From positions 1,922,001-1,986,000 of the forward strand of contig NZ_MWFK01000002.1 of the NCBI RefSeq assembly GCF_002078175.1: a DNA stretch of 64,000 bases, in the 5' to 3' direction. Below the pieces are notes generated by a model. The model searched no databases. It saw only the letters and a list, made by a program, of their open reading frames with translations, and had not been told where the DNA came from. Numbering within the stretch: the stretch's first letter is position 1; every line of letters starts with the position of its first letter. The DNA comes from Streptomyces sp. M41(2017). GTDB lineage: Bacteria; Actinomycetota; Actinomycetes; Streptomycetales; Streptomycetaceae. The position numbers were made by a program, and so were the translations under genes. Positions 24,782-32,790 of this stretch are shown piece after piece.

Positions 24782-25453
24782 ATGGCAGTCACCGACGAGG
24801 CGATCGAGAAGATCAAGGCAATGATCGTCTCCGGCGCGCTGCGTCCCGGCGACCGGCTCCCCAAGGAGAGCGAGCTGGCGGCCGACCTGGGGCTGTCCCG
24901 CAACTCCCTGCGGGAGGCCGTCCGGGCCCTGTCTCTCATCCGCATCCTGGACGTGCGCCAGGGCGACGGCACGTACGTCACGAGCCTCGACCCGCAACTG
25001 CTGCTGGAGGCCCTGAGTTTCGTCGTGGACTTCCACCGCGACGACACGGTCCTGGAGTTCCTCGCGGTGCGCCGCATCCTGGAGCCCGCGGCCACCGCGA
25101 TGGCGGCCACGCTCATCGGCGAGGCGGAACTGGACGCCCTCGCGGATCAGTTGGCCAAGCTGGGTCCGGAGCCGTCCGTGGAGGAACTCGTCGCCGCGGA
25201 CCTGGACTTCCACCGGGGCATCGTGCGGGCCTCGGGCAACTCGGTGCTCTGTTCGCTCCTCGACGGGCTGTCCGGGCCCACCACCCGGGCGCGGGTCTGG
25301 CGGGGGCTGACCCAGGAGGACGCCGTCAGCCGCACCCTGCACGAACACCGGGCCATCCTGGCCGCCCTGCGGGACCGGGACGCGGAGGCGGCGCGGTCCT
25401 GGGCGACCGTGCACATCGCCAGTGTGGAGCAGTGGCTCAGGTCCACGCTGTAG
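24782..25453 (+). CDS. FadR-type GntR-family transcriptional regulator (FCD domain)
   Basis: A 223-residue regulator. The winged helix (about 5-70) includes ALRPGDRLPKESELAADLGLSRNSLREAVRAL, and the helical FCD ligand domain (about 80-215) contains DLDFHRGIVRASGN and HEHRAIL, whose Asp/His residues normally hold a metal and carboxylate ligand. The start ATG follows AGGAGGCCCCGCC. It has its own palindromic operator and lies behind the glycerol terminator, so it is not part of that operon. FCD regulators usually sense organic or sugar acids; no obvious target operon is adjacent, but the gluconate genes share its operator core. Confidence 0.9.
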   Translation: MAVTDEAIEKIKAMIVSGALRPGDRLPKESELAADLGLSRNSLREAVRALSLIRILDVRQGDGTYVTSLDPQLLLEALSFVVDFHRDDTVLEFLAVRRILEPAATAMAATLIGEAELDALADQLAKLGPEPSVEELVAADLDFHRGIVRASGNSVLCSLLDGLSGPTTRARVWRGLTQEDAVSRTLHEHRAILAALRDRDAEAARSWATVHIASVEQWLRSTL

Positions 25454-25508
25454 GCACCGCTCGGCCCGACGTTCCCCTCGCCCCGGCGCCGGGGCGGGGC
25501 GCCGCGGG

Positions 25509-25603
25509 GACATCCGACCTCTCGCCGTCATCCGACCTATGGGACGGCCAGAGGGCAAGGGTCCGGCCGCTCGGGCGAGTTGATCGTGTACAGCTCGGAT
25601 GAC
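25509..25603. repeat. Cluster of TCGGATG(T/A)C half-sites
   Basis: GACATCCGACCT starts at 25509 and GTCATCCGACCT at 25527, an 18-base direct repeat. TCGGATGAC lies inverted at 25595-25603. All match a half of the palindrome at 24733-24747 with one change. They lie between the FadR-type gene and the PAC2 gene, so they may control the latter. Confidence 0.45.
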
Positions 25604-25756
25604 TGACGGGTCGTCCGGGACGGTGGTCCGGCGTGTTTCAGGGCCCCGGACGGGGCAGTGATCCGTTCACTCCCCCGTGCGAGGGGGCTGCAGCGGGCCC
25701 CTCGGCACGCCGTAAGGTTGGTGCGTACGCGAGGGCACATCGGAAGGAGGCGCTGG

Positions 25757-26908
25757 GTGATCGAGCTGGAGGGGGTTCCCGAGCTGATCGACCCAGTCAT
25801 GGTGGCCGCGTTCGAGGGCTGGAACGACGCCGGCGACGCCGCCTCCACGGCGGTCGCGCACCTGGACAAGGAATGGAAGGGCGAGGTGTTCGCGGCGCTC
25901 GACGCCGAGGACTACTACGACTTCCAGGTCAACCGGCCCACCGTCTGGCTGGACGGCGGCGTCCGCAAGATCACCTGGCCCACGACGCGCCTGTCGGTGG
26001 TCCGGGTCGGCGGCGACAAGCCCCGCGACCTGGTGCTGGTCCGCGGGATCGAGCCGTCGATGCGCTGGCGCTCGTTCTGCAACGAACTGCTCGGCTTCGC
26101 GCACGAGCTGGGCGTCGAGCTGGTGGTGATCATGGGCGCGCTGCTCGGTGACACCCCGCACACCCGTCCGGTGCCGGTCAGCGGCGTCACCTCGGACGCC
26201 GACCTGGCCCGCACGATGGACCTGGAGGAGACCAAGTACGAGGGCCCCACGGGCATCGTCGGCATCCTCCAGGAGGCGTGCACCCACGCCGGTGTCCCGG
26301 CGGTGTCGCTGTGGGCCGCCGTACCGCACTACGTGTCGCAACCGCCCAACCCGAAGGCGACCCTGGCCCTCCTCAACCGCCTGGAGGACCTCATCGACCT
26401 GCGGATCCCGCTGGGCGAGCTGCCCGAGGACGCGCGGGCCTGGCAGCTCGGGGTCGACCAACTGGCCGCCGAGGACAGCGAGGTCGCCGAGTACGTACAG
26501 ACGCTGGAGGAGGCCCGGGACACCGCCGAGCTCCCCGAGGCGTCCGGCGAGGCGATCGCGCGCGAGTTCGAGCGCTACCTGCGCCGCAGGGACGGCGGCG
26601 GCCCGGCCGCAGGGCCGGGCGGCCACGCGACGGAGAGTGGCGAGTCGTACCTCCGCGACACCCCGGGCATGCCCGGCGAGCGGGGGCGTCCGCCGATGCC
26701 GCAACGACCCGAGTCCGACGCGGGACAGGACGGCGGCTCGGACACCGACCCGCGCAAGGGGACGGACGAGACGGCCGGCGGGACCCGCTCGGACCCCCGG
26801 GGACGCGCGCCCGGCTCCCGGGACTCCCCGCGTCCGTCGGGAGCGCCGGACCCGGAGACCTCGGACCCCTCCGAACCCTCCGACACGTCGGACCCCTCCG
26901 AGGACTGA
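25757..26908 (+). CDS. PAC2-family protein with disordered C-terminal tail
   Basis: 383 residues from GTG 25757 (GGAAGGAGG upstream). Residues 1-275 form the PAC2 domain, a Rossmann-like fold named after the eukaryotic proteasome assembly chaperone: VIELEGVPELIDPVMVAAFEGWNDAGDA at the start and VVIMGALLGDTPHTRPV mid-domain. Residues about 278-383 are low complexity, rich in Gly, Asp, Pro and Ser, and end in SDPSEPSDTSDPSED. Actinobacterial members have no proven function; a proteasome link is suggested by name only, though the proteasome locus is 21 kb away. Possibly controlled through the half-sites upstream. Confidence 0.88.
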   Translation: MIELEGVPELIDPVMVAAFEGWNDAGDAASTAVAHLDKEWKGEVFAALDAEDYYDFQVNRPTVWLDGGVRKITWPTTRLSVVRVGGDKPRDLVLVRGIEPSMRWRSFCNELLGFAHELGVELVVIMGALLGDTPHTRPVPVSGVTSDADLARTMDLEETKYEGPTGIVGILQEACTHAGVPAVSLWAAVPHYVSQPPNPKATLALLNRLEDLIDLRIPLGELPEDARAWQLGVDQLAAEDSEVAEYVQTLEEARDTAELPEASGEAIAREFERYLRRRDGGGPAAGPGGHATESGESYLRDTPGMPGERGRPPMPQRPESDAGQDGGSDTDPRKGTDETAGGTRSDPRGRAPGSRDSPRPSGAPDPETSDPSEPSDTSDPSED

Positions 26909-26956
26909 GCGGAGCGGCGGGACCACGAGTCGACCGGCTGAGCAGGAGAGCAGTAC

Positions 26957-26999
26957 GGCGGAGGGGCGGGGCGCGCACGACGCGCCCCGCCCCTCCGCC
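26957..26999 (+). terminator. Terminator after the PAC2 gene
   Basis: A perfect 19-bp all-G/C-type stem, 26957-26975 with 26981-26999, loop CACGA. It lies 48 bases after the stop codon. Confidence 0.85.
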
Positions 27000-27086
27000 A
27001 TGTCGTCAACGACCGCTGCCCTCCCGGCACATGACACCCGTCTCGCCAGTGCTTGAACAGTGGGGCGGCGGACGGCGGCACGCACA

Positions 27087-27118
27087 GGGCGCCGGGCGGA
27101 TCACTCCGCCCGGCGCCC
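27087..27118 (-). terminator. Terminator of mshC
   Basis: A 14-bp perfect stem, 27087-27100 with 27105-27118, loop of four. It follows the mshC stop by 17 bases on the minus strand. Confidence 0.85.
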
Positions 27119-27135
27119 GATCGTAGGGGGAACCG

Positions 27136-28365
27136 TTACAGCGCCACGCCCAGGAGGGCGTCCACGGCACGCGAGACGACGCCGGGGGCGCCTTCGTCCG
27201 TACCGCCCGTGCCGTGCTGGAGCGCGGCCCAGCGGTCGACCGCGGCGAGCGCGGCCGGAGCGTCCAGGTCGTCGGTGAGCGCGGCGCGGATCTCCTCGAC
27301 CAGCGCCTCGGCCGGCGGTCCGTCGGGGCGGGACACAGCGGCCCGCCAGTCCTCCAGGCGGGCGACCGCCTCGGCGAGGACCGCGTCCGTCCACTCCCAG
27401 TCGGCCCGGTAGTGGTGCGCGAGGAGCGCGAGGCGGATGGCGGCCGGGTCGACGCCGTCGCGCCGGAGCTGGGACACGAAGACGAGGTTGCCCTTCGACT
27501 TCGACATCTTCTCGCCGTTCAGACCGACCATGCCGGCGTGGACGTACGCCTTGGCCATCGGGAACTCGCCCGTCAGCACCTGCGCGTGCGAGGCGCCCAT
27601 CTCGTGGTGCGGGAAGGCGAGGTCGGAACCGCCGCCCTGGACGTCGAAGCCCATGCCCAGGTGGTCGAGGGCGATGGCGACGCACTCGATGTGCCAGCCG
27701 GGGCGCCCGCGGCCCAGCGAACCGCCGTCCCAGCTCGGCTCGCCCTCACGGGCGGCCATCCACAGCATCGGGTCGAGGGGGTTCTTCTTGCCGGCCCGGT
27801 CCGGGTCGCCGCCGCGCTCGGCGGAGAGCAGACGCATCGTCGCGGCGTCCAGGTTGGACACCTTGCCGAAGTCGGGGTCGGACTCGACGGAGAAGTAGAC
27901 GTCGCCCTCGAGCTCGTAGGCCGCCCCCGCGTCCCGCAGCCGCTCGACGAGCGGCACGATGCCGGGTATGGCCTCGACGGCGCCTATGTAGTGCTGCGGC
28001 GGCAGCATCCGCAGGGCGGTCATGTCCTCGCGGAAGAGGGCGGTCTCCTTCTCGGCGAGGCCCACCCAGTCGACGCCGTCGCGCTCGGCCCGCTCCAGCA
28101 GCGGATCGTCGACGTCCGTCACGTTCTGGACGTAGTGAACCTGCCGCTTGGTGTCGAGCCACACGCGCTGCACGAGGTCGAACGCGTTGTAGGTCGCCGC
28201 GTGCCCCATGTGGGTCGCGTCGTACGGCGTGATGCCGCAGACGTAGATACGGGCGACGGGACCGGGGTCGAGGGTGACGAGCCCACCCGTCGCGGTGTCG
28301 TGGATCCGGAGGTCGCGGCCCTCACCGGGCAGGGCGGGGACGTCGGAAGCGGGCCAGGCATACAT
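27136..28365 (-). CDS. mshC: Cysteine ligase of mycothiol synthesis, MshC
   Basis: A 409-residue ATP-dependent enzyme that joins cysteine to GlcN-inositol, the third step towards mycothiol. It is a paralogue of cysteinyl-tRNA synthetase: C43 in YVCGITPYDATHMGH is a zinc ligand and the following THMGH is its HIGH-type motif. EKMSKSKGN (about 286-294) is the second nucleotide-binding signature. MshC is shorter than CysS and lacks the anticodon domain, as here. There is no good ribosome site at ATG 28365, so the transcript may be leaderless. The next three genes upstream on the same strand form a recurring actinobacterial neighbourhood. Confidence 0.96.
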   Translation of the reverse strand: MYAWPASDVPALPGEGRDLRIHDTATGGLVTLDPGPVARIYVCGITPYDATHMGHAATYNAFDLVQRVWLDTKRQVHYVQNVTDVDDPLLERAERDGVDWVGLAEKETALFREDMTALRMLPPQHYIGAVEAIPGIVPLVERLRDAGAAYELEGDVYFSVESDPDFGKVSNLDAATMRLLSAERGGDPDRAGKKNPLDPMLWMAAREGEPSWDGGSLGRGRPGWHIECVAIALDHLGMGFDVQGGGSDLAFPHHEMGASHAQVLTGEFPMAKAYVHAGMVGLNGEKMSKSKGNLVFVSQLRRDGVDPAAIRLALLAHHYRADWEWTDAVLAEAVARLEDWRAAVSRPDGPPAEALVEEIRAALTDDLDAPAALAAVDRWAALQHGTGGTDEGAPGVVSRAVDALLGVAL

Positions 28366-28474
28366 GTCATGAGACTAACCGGACGGAACTTCCGTATACG
28401 AACCGGCCAGCCCGAGATGGCCGGGAAGGCCCTCTTGCGCGGTGCGCCGCCCCGGCCGGAGCGGCGCTCGCGCG

Positions 28475-29302
28475 CTACACCGGCGGCCAGGGGATGGCGG
28501 GCCACTCGCCGCTGGGCTCGGGGTGCCTGCCGGACGTGAGCATGGCCGCGATGCGCCCGCGCGTGGCCTCGATCTCGGCGGCGGTGACGAGTTCGGCCAA
28601 CCGGGTGGCCAGTGGCTCCCCCGGGGCCAGGGCGTCCCGCAGGGAGGTGAGAACCCCCACCGCCTCGGCCGTGAGCGGCTCGCCGGCCCAGCCCCACAGC
28701 AGCGTGCGCAGTTTGTTCTCGGCGTTGAAGGTGACCCCGTGGTCGATGCCGTAGAGGCGGCCCTCGCCGGTGGGCAGCAGGTGGCCGCCCTTGCGGTCGG
28801 CGTTGTTGATCACCGCGTCGAGGACGGCGAGCCGCCTCAGCCGGGCGTCGTCGGCGTGCACGAGCAGAGCCGTCTCGCCCTCGCCGACCTCGGCGAAGCC
28901 GATCGCCTTCCACCCCTCGGCCGGCTCCTCGCCCTCCACGAGCGCGAGCAGGCCTTCCCCGTCCTCGCCGCCCGAGGGCTCGATCCACAGCTGGCACATG
29001 CCCTCGCCGTAGGGTCCGTCGCGCAGCACGGTGGTGGGCACGAGCCCCCATCCGGTCGCCTCGGACACCTCGTACGCGGCGACCTCGCGCTGGGCGAGCG
29101 TGCCGTCGGGGAAGTCCCACAGGGGACGCTCGCCGGCGACGGGTTTGTAGACGCAGAACGCCTCGCGGCCCTCGTACGACACGGAGCAGTAGAGCACCGC
29201 GTTCGAGGCCTCACGGATCTGTCCGCGTACTTTCAGCTCGCCCCGGGCAAGCAGCTCGGCGGTCGTCACGCTCCGCGGCGGTATCCGTTCTGGCGCGGAC
29301 AT
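28475..29302 (-). CDS. SCO1664-family protein with PI3/4-kinase/HipA-like fold
   Basis: 275 residues from ATG 29302 (GGAAGGAC upstream). I recognise it as the SCO1664 family of unknown function. Kinase-like features: a Lys in AFCVYKPVAGERPLWDFPDG, a catalytic-loop-like INNADRKGGHLL and a DHG triad in YGIDHGVTF, comparable to the NNxDR and DFG motifs of HipA/PI3K-type kinases. Its start overlaps the end of the DUF3090 gene by 37 bases, so the two are translationally linked. With DUF3090 and the histidine phosphatase it flanks mshC in many actinobacteria, from memory. Activity and substrate are unknown. Confidence 0.85.
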   Translation of the reverse strand: MSAPERIPPRSVTTAELLARGELKVRGQIREASNAVLYCSVSYEGREAFCVYKPVAGERPLWDFPDGTLAQREVAAYEVSEATGWGLVPTTVLRDGPYGEGMCQLWIEPSGGEDGEGLLALVEGEEPAEGWKAIGFAEVGEGETALLVHADDARLRRLAVLDAVINNADRKGGHLLPTGEGRLYGIDHGVTFNAENKLRTLLWGWAGEPLTAEAVGVLTSLRDALAPGEPLATRLAELVTAAEIEATRGRIAAMLTSGRHPEPSGEWPAIPWPPV

Positions 29303-29856
29303 ACGTGTCCTTCCGGGTCGAGCGGGAGGCTGCACAGCGGGCAGGGCGGGCGGCCCGCGTTGACGACGTCGAGGGCCCGCTTGGCGAAGGCGCGGGCCTG
29401 GGCTCCGGTGAGGCGGACCCGGAGCATCGGCGGGCCGTTCTCCTCGTCCTGGAGGAGACGCTCCTCGGCCTCGGCGAGGTCCTCGTCGGACTCCGCCTCC
29501 AGTTCCACGAGGGCCTGTGCCTCGACGATCATGCGCTGCTCGTCACCGTCCCAGGCCAGCGCCATGGTGCCGACGCGGAACTCCTCCTCGACGGGTGTGT
29601 CGAGGGGGGCGGTGTCGGACACCTCGGTGGGGGCCATCGCCGGGACCGGGGCGCTGCCGCCGGTGCGCCGGACGACCTCGTCGAGGAGTTCTTCCATCCG
29701 CTCGGCGAGTGCGGCGACCTGGGTCTTCTCCAGGGCCACGCTCGTCACCCGGGGCCCCGAGGTGGCCTGCAGGAAGAAGGTACGGCGCCCGGGCAACCCG
29801 ACCGTACCGGCCACGAAGCGGTCCGGGGGGTCGTAGAGGAACACCTGACGGGACAC
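29266..29856 (-). CDS. DUF3090 protein with C-terminal zinc-knuckle-like motif
   Basis: 196 residues from GTG 29856 (GGAGACAGGAC upstream). Begins VSRQVFLYDPPDRFVAGTVG, typical of DUF3090. A central acidic stretch (about 115-150) looks helical. The C-terminus has CPLCSLPLDPEGHVCPRQNG, a CxxC plus third Cys that may bind zinc with a His. The last 37 bases overlap the start of the SCO1664-family gene. Function is unknown; genomic linkage suggests a complex or shared pathway with the kinase-fold protein. Confidence 0.88.
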   Translation of the reverse strand: MSRQVFLYDPPDRFVAGTVGLPGRRTFFLQATSGPRVTSVALEKTQVAALAERMEELLDEVVRRTGGSAPVPAMAPTEVSDTAPLDTPVEEEFRVGTMALAWDGDEQRMIVEAQALVELEAESDEDLAEAEERLLQDEENGPPMLRVRLTGAQARAFAKRALDVVNAGRPPCPLCSLPLDPEGHVCPRQNGYRRGA

Positions 29857-29976
29857 GTCCTGTCTCCATTGGATCGGCATGAGGGACGGCTGACCGCGCC
29901 GCCCCGCATCGGCTGCTGAGAACTTGCTGACAACTACTGCGCTGCTTCGACCGCTTCACCCTACTGCGGCCGACGA

Positions 29977-30663
29977 TCACGGTGCGCCCGCGCCGCCCCC
30001 GACCGGGGCGTCGCCGCTCGGGGGTTCCTCACGCGGCGCCAGGGAAGCGAAGTCGCCGGTGTCCCCGAGCCGCACGAGAAATGGCCTCAGGCGGGTGTAA
30101 CGGATCGCTGTGATGGAACACGGTTCAACAGAGATCCGCTGGAAGAGGTCGAGATGAAGTCCGAGTGCGTCGGCGACGAGCGCCTTGATGATGTCGCCGT
30201 GCGAGCACATGAGGTAGACCGCGTCGCTGCCGTGGTCGCGCTCCACGCGCGCGTTCCACTCGCGCACCGCCTCGGCGGCCCGCGTCTGCATGGCCCGCAT
30301 CGACTCGCCGCCCGGGAACGCGGCCGCGGACGGATGCGCCTGGACGACCTCCATCAGCGGCTCGTCCTTGAGCTCGGCGAGCTTGCGGCCCGACCAGTCG
30401 CCGTAGTGGGCCTCGCCGATGCGCTCGTCGCTGTGCGCGGGCACCTCGGGGCGGGCCTCCCGCAACGGCCGGACGGTCTCCTGGCAGCGCTGGAGGGGGC
30501 TGGCGACGATCTCGGCGATCGACAGCCCGGCGAGCCTCCCGGGCAGTGCCGCGGCCTGCTGGGTCCCGCGCTCGTCGAGGGCGACGCCGGGGGTCCAGCC
30601 GGCGAGCAGGCCCGCGGTGTTGGCGGTGGAACGTCCGTGCCGGACGAGGATCAGGGTGGGCAT
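29977..30663 (-). CDS. Histidine phosphatase (MSMEG_4193-type probable phosphomutase)
   Basis: 228 residues from ATG 30663. The phosphatase/mutase signature LILVRHGRSTANTAGLLAG is at the very start, with catalytic His9. The second His is in LMCSHGDIIKALVADALG. GEAHYGDWSGRKLAELKDEP fits the branch-1 family. The C-terminal about 25 residues are Pro/Gly-rich and probably disordered. It is first in the phosphatase-DUF3090-kinase-like-mshC series on the minus strand (120 bases before DUF3090) and divergent from corA. The substrate is unknown. Confidence 0.9.
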   Translation of the reverse strand: MPTLILVRHGRSTANTAGLLAGWTPGVALDERGTQQAAALPGRLAGLSIAEIVASPLQRCQETVRPLREARPEVPAHSDERIGEAHYGDWSGRKLAELKDEPLMEVVQAHPSAAAFPGGESMRAMQTRAAEAVREWNARVERDHGSDAVYLMCSHGDIIKALVADALGLHLDLFQRISVEPCSITAIRYTRLRPFLVRLGDTGDFASLAPREEPPSGDAPVGGGAGAP

Positions 30664-30761
30664 GCGGCCCAGGGTAGACGGACGGCTCGCGGACCCGGTG
30701 GGCGCTGTGGACAGCGGCGGCCGGAGTGCGACAGGGCCCCAAGGACAGGAGAATACGCTCC

Positions 30762-31760
30762 GTGATCGTCGACTGCGCCATCTACCGGGACGGTAAACGG
30801 ACGGAGGGCCCGGACGACCTCTCCGACGCCCTCGCACAGTGCCGTGCCGAGGGCGACGCCTTCGTGTGGATCGGCCTGTACGAGCCCACCGAGAGGGAGT
30901 TCGGCCTGGTCACCGAGGAGTTCGGGCTGCATCCGCTGGCCGTCGAGGACGCCCTCAAGGCCCATCAGCGGCCGAAGCTGGAGCTGTACGAGGACTCGCT
31001 CTTCATGGTCCTGAAGCCGGTGGCGTACGAACCGGAGAGCGACGCCGTCTCCTCCGGCGAGGTGATGGTCTTCCTCGGGGACTCGTTCGTGGTGACCGTG
31101 CGGCACGGCGAGGAGTCGCCGCTCGCGGCCGTACGGCGTCGTCTGGAGGCGGATCCCGAGATGCTGCGGCACGGGCCGACGGCGGTGCTGTACTCGATCG
31201 CGGACGCCACGGTGGACCACTACCTGGAGGTGTCCACCGAACTCGGCACCGACCTGGAGGAGCTGGAGGCGGAGGTGTTCTCGCCGCAGCTCGGCGGTTC
31301 ACGGAACACGGCATCGCGGATCTACGGCTTCAAGCGGCAGGTCCAGGAGTTCCGCAGGGCCACGGTGCCGCTGGCGGCGCCGCTGACCCGGCTCTCGGGC
31401 GCGGGGCTCGCGACGGCGCCGCTGCCGTTCGTGAACGCCGACGCGCAGCCCTTCTTCCGGGACGTCAACGACCACCTGATGCGGGTCAACGAGTCGGTGG
31501 AGGGTCTGGACCGGCTGGTGTCCGACATCCTTTCCGCGCATCTCGCTCAGATGAGCGTGCGGCAGAACGACGACATGCGGAAGATCTCCGCCTGGGCCGC
31601 GATGGCGGCGGTCCCCACAATGATCGCGGGGATCTACGGCATGAACTTCGACCACATGCCCGAGCTGCACTGGGTGTGGTCGTATCCGGCCGTGGTGGGG
31701 ATCATGGTCGTGCTGGAGGTCCTGCTGTACCGGCAGTTCAAGCGGCGGGGCTGGCTGTAG
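30762..31760 (+). CDS. corA: CorA-family magnesium/cobalt channel
   Basis: A 332-residue divalent-cation channel. GTG 30762 has GGAG ten bases upstream. A large cytosolic N-terminal domain (1-270) precedes two transmembrane helices at the C-terminus. The signature GIYGMN at the end of the first helix (about 291-296) is the selectivity motif, followed by the loop FDHMPELHW. The C-terminus is short and basic (KRRGWL). It is divergent from the phosphatase gene and convergent, with a 16-base gap, with the ferritin-like gene. No M-box riboswitch was recognised in the 98-base upstream gap. Confidence 0.94.
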   Translation: MIVDCAIYRDGKRTEGPDDLSDALAQCRAEGDAFVWIGLYEPTEREFGLVTEEFGLHPLAVEDALKAHQRPKLELYEDSLFMVLKPVAYEPESDAVSSGEVMVFLGDSFVVTVRHGEESPLAAVRRRLEADPEMLRHGPTAVLYSIADATVDHYLEVSTELGTDLEELEAEVFSPQLGGSRNTASRIYGFKRQVQEFRRATVPLAAPLTRLSGAGLATAPLPFVNADAQPFFRDVNDHLMRVNESVEGLDRLVSDILSAHLAQMSVRQNDDMRKISAWAAMAAVPTMIAGIYGMNFDHMPELHWVWSYPAVVGIMVVLEVLLYRQFKRRGWL

Positions 31761-31776
31761 CGGCGGCCCGCCGCCG

Positions 31777-32565
31777 TCAGGCGAACTCGGGCGCGGTGGT
31801 GGCGGGGCCGTCGAGGGCGCCGCGCCGCTCCGGCATCTCCAGCGAGACCATCCGGCGCCAGCCCACGGCCCGCTCGTACGCGTACACGGCGTGGATGCCC
31901 GCGGCGAGGACGGCCGCCTTCGCGCGGGACCAGCCGAGGATGTGTCCCATGTGGGCCATCACGGCGAGGCTCACGTCCCGGTAGACGCGGATCTCGGCGT
32001 GCGCGCAGGTCCGCAGGGTCCGCTGGATCGCGCGGCCGTGGCCGGCGTGGGCGAAGCGCAGCAGTTCCTCGTGGCAGTAGGCGAGGTGGTTGTCCTCGTC
32101 GTTGGAGATCATCTTCACCGCGCGCCCGAGGTCGGGGTGGTCGGCGAAGTGCTTGCGCAACAGGTCCATCTGTTCGGAGGCGCGCTGTTCGGTGACCCGG
32201 CTGTGGGCCAGGTAGGTGACGACGTCCTGCACGGTGAGCGGCCGGTCGCCCTTGAGCTGCTCGTGCGCCAGGCCGATGCCGTGCCGCTCCAGGAGCATCG
32301 TGTAGTCGGTGTCGGCCGGGACCTCGACGGGTTCCAGCCCGCGCTTCCTCATGAGGGCGTTGAAGATCCGCCCGTGCTTGTCCTCGTCGGCGCCGTGGCG
32401 GGCGATCTTGGGGGCGAGGTCGCGTTCGCCCGCCGGGACCAGGGCGGCGATCCTGGCGTTCTCCCAGCCGCCCTGCGACTCCCCGCTGGCCGCGATGGAG
32501 CAGAAGAGCCGGTACGACTCGTCGTTGTCGAGGATCTCCTGGAACAGACTCTTGGCCGAAAGCAT
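31777..32565 (-). CDS. Ferritin-like helical-bundle protein
   Basis: 262 residues from ATG 32565, with GGAGAGGTGTCAG upstream. The helical content and the two acidic/His motifs ADEDKHGRIF and SNDEDNHLAYCHEEL fit a ferritin-like di-iron four-helix bundle (Glu/Asp-x-x-His pairs). I do not recognise a specific enzyme. Similar Streptomyces proteins are annotated simply as ferritin-like. It is flanked by corA (convergent) and by an F420-type oxidoreductase gene upstream on the same strand (225 bases). Confidence 0.78.
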   Translation of the reverse strand: MLSAKSLFQEILDNDESYRLFCSIAASGESQGGWENARIAALVPAGERDLAPKIARHGADEDKHGRIFNALMRKRGLEPVEVPADTDYTMLLERHGIGLAHEQLKGDRPLTVQDVVTYLAHSRVTEQRASEQMDLLRKHFADHPDLGRAVKMISNDEDNHLAYCHEELLRFAHAGHGRAIQRTLRTCAHAEIRVYRDVSLAVMAHMGHILGWSRAKAAVLAAGIHAVYAYERAVGWRRMVSLEMPERRGALDGPATTAPEFA

Positions 32566-32790
32566 CTCTGACACCTCTCCGCAGGGTTCCGCAGAAAACG
32601 AGTCAAATGGGATGTCGGGCGACCGGCAACCGATGTGTCGGACAAATCCGCCGAACGACGGACGCAGAACCGGGCCCGGGCGCGTAACCAAGGGGCCGCC
32701 GGCGCGTTGTTCCCCGTGACGGCCGTGGCGGGGAAGACCCCCGAGCCCCCACCACGGCCGCAGACTTCCACCGGATCCGTTCCGGCGCGG

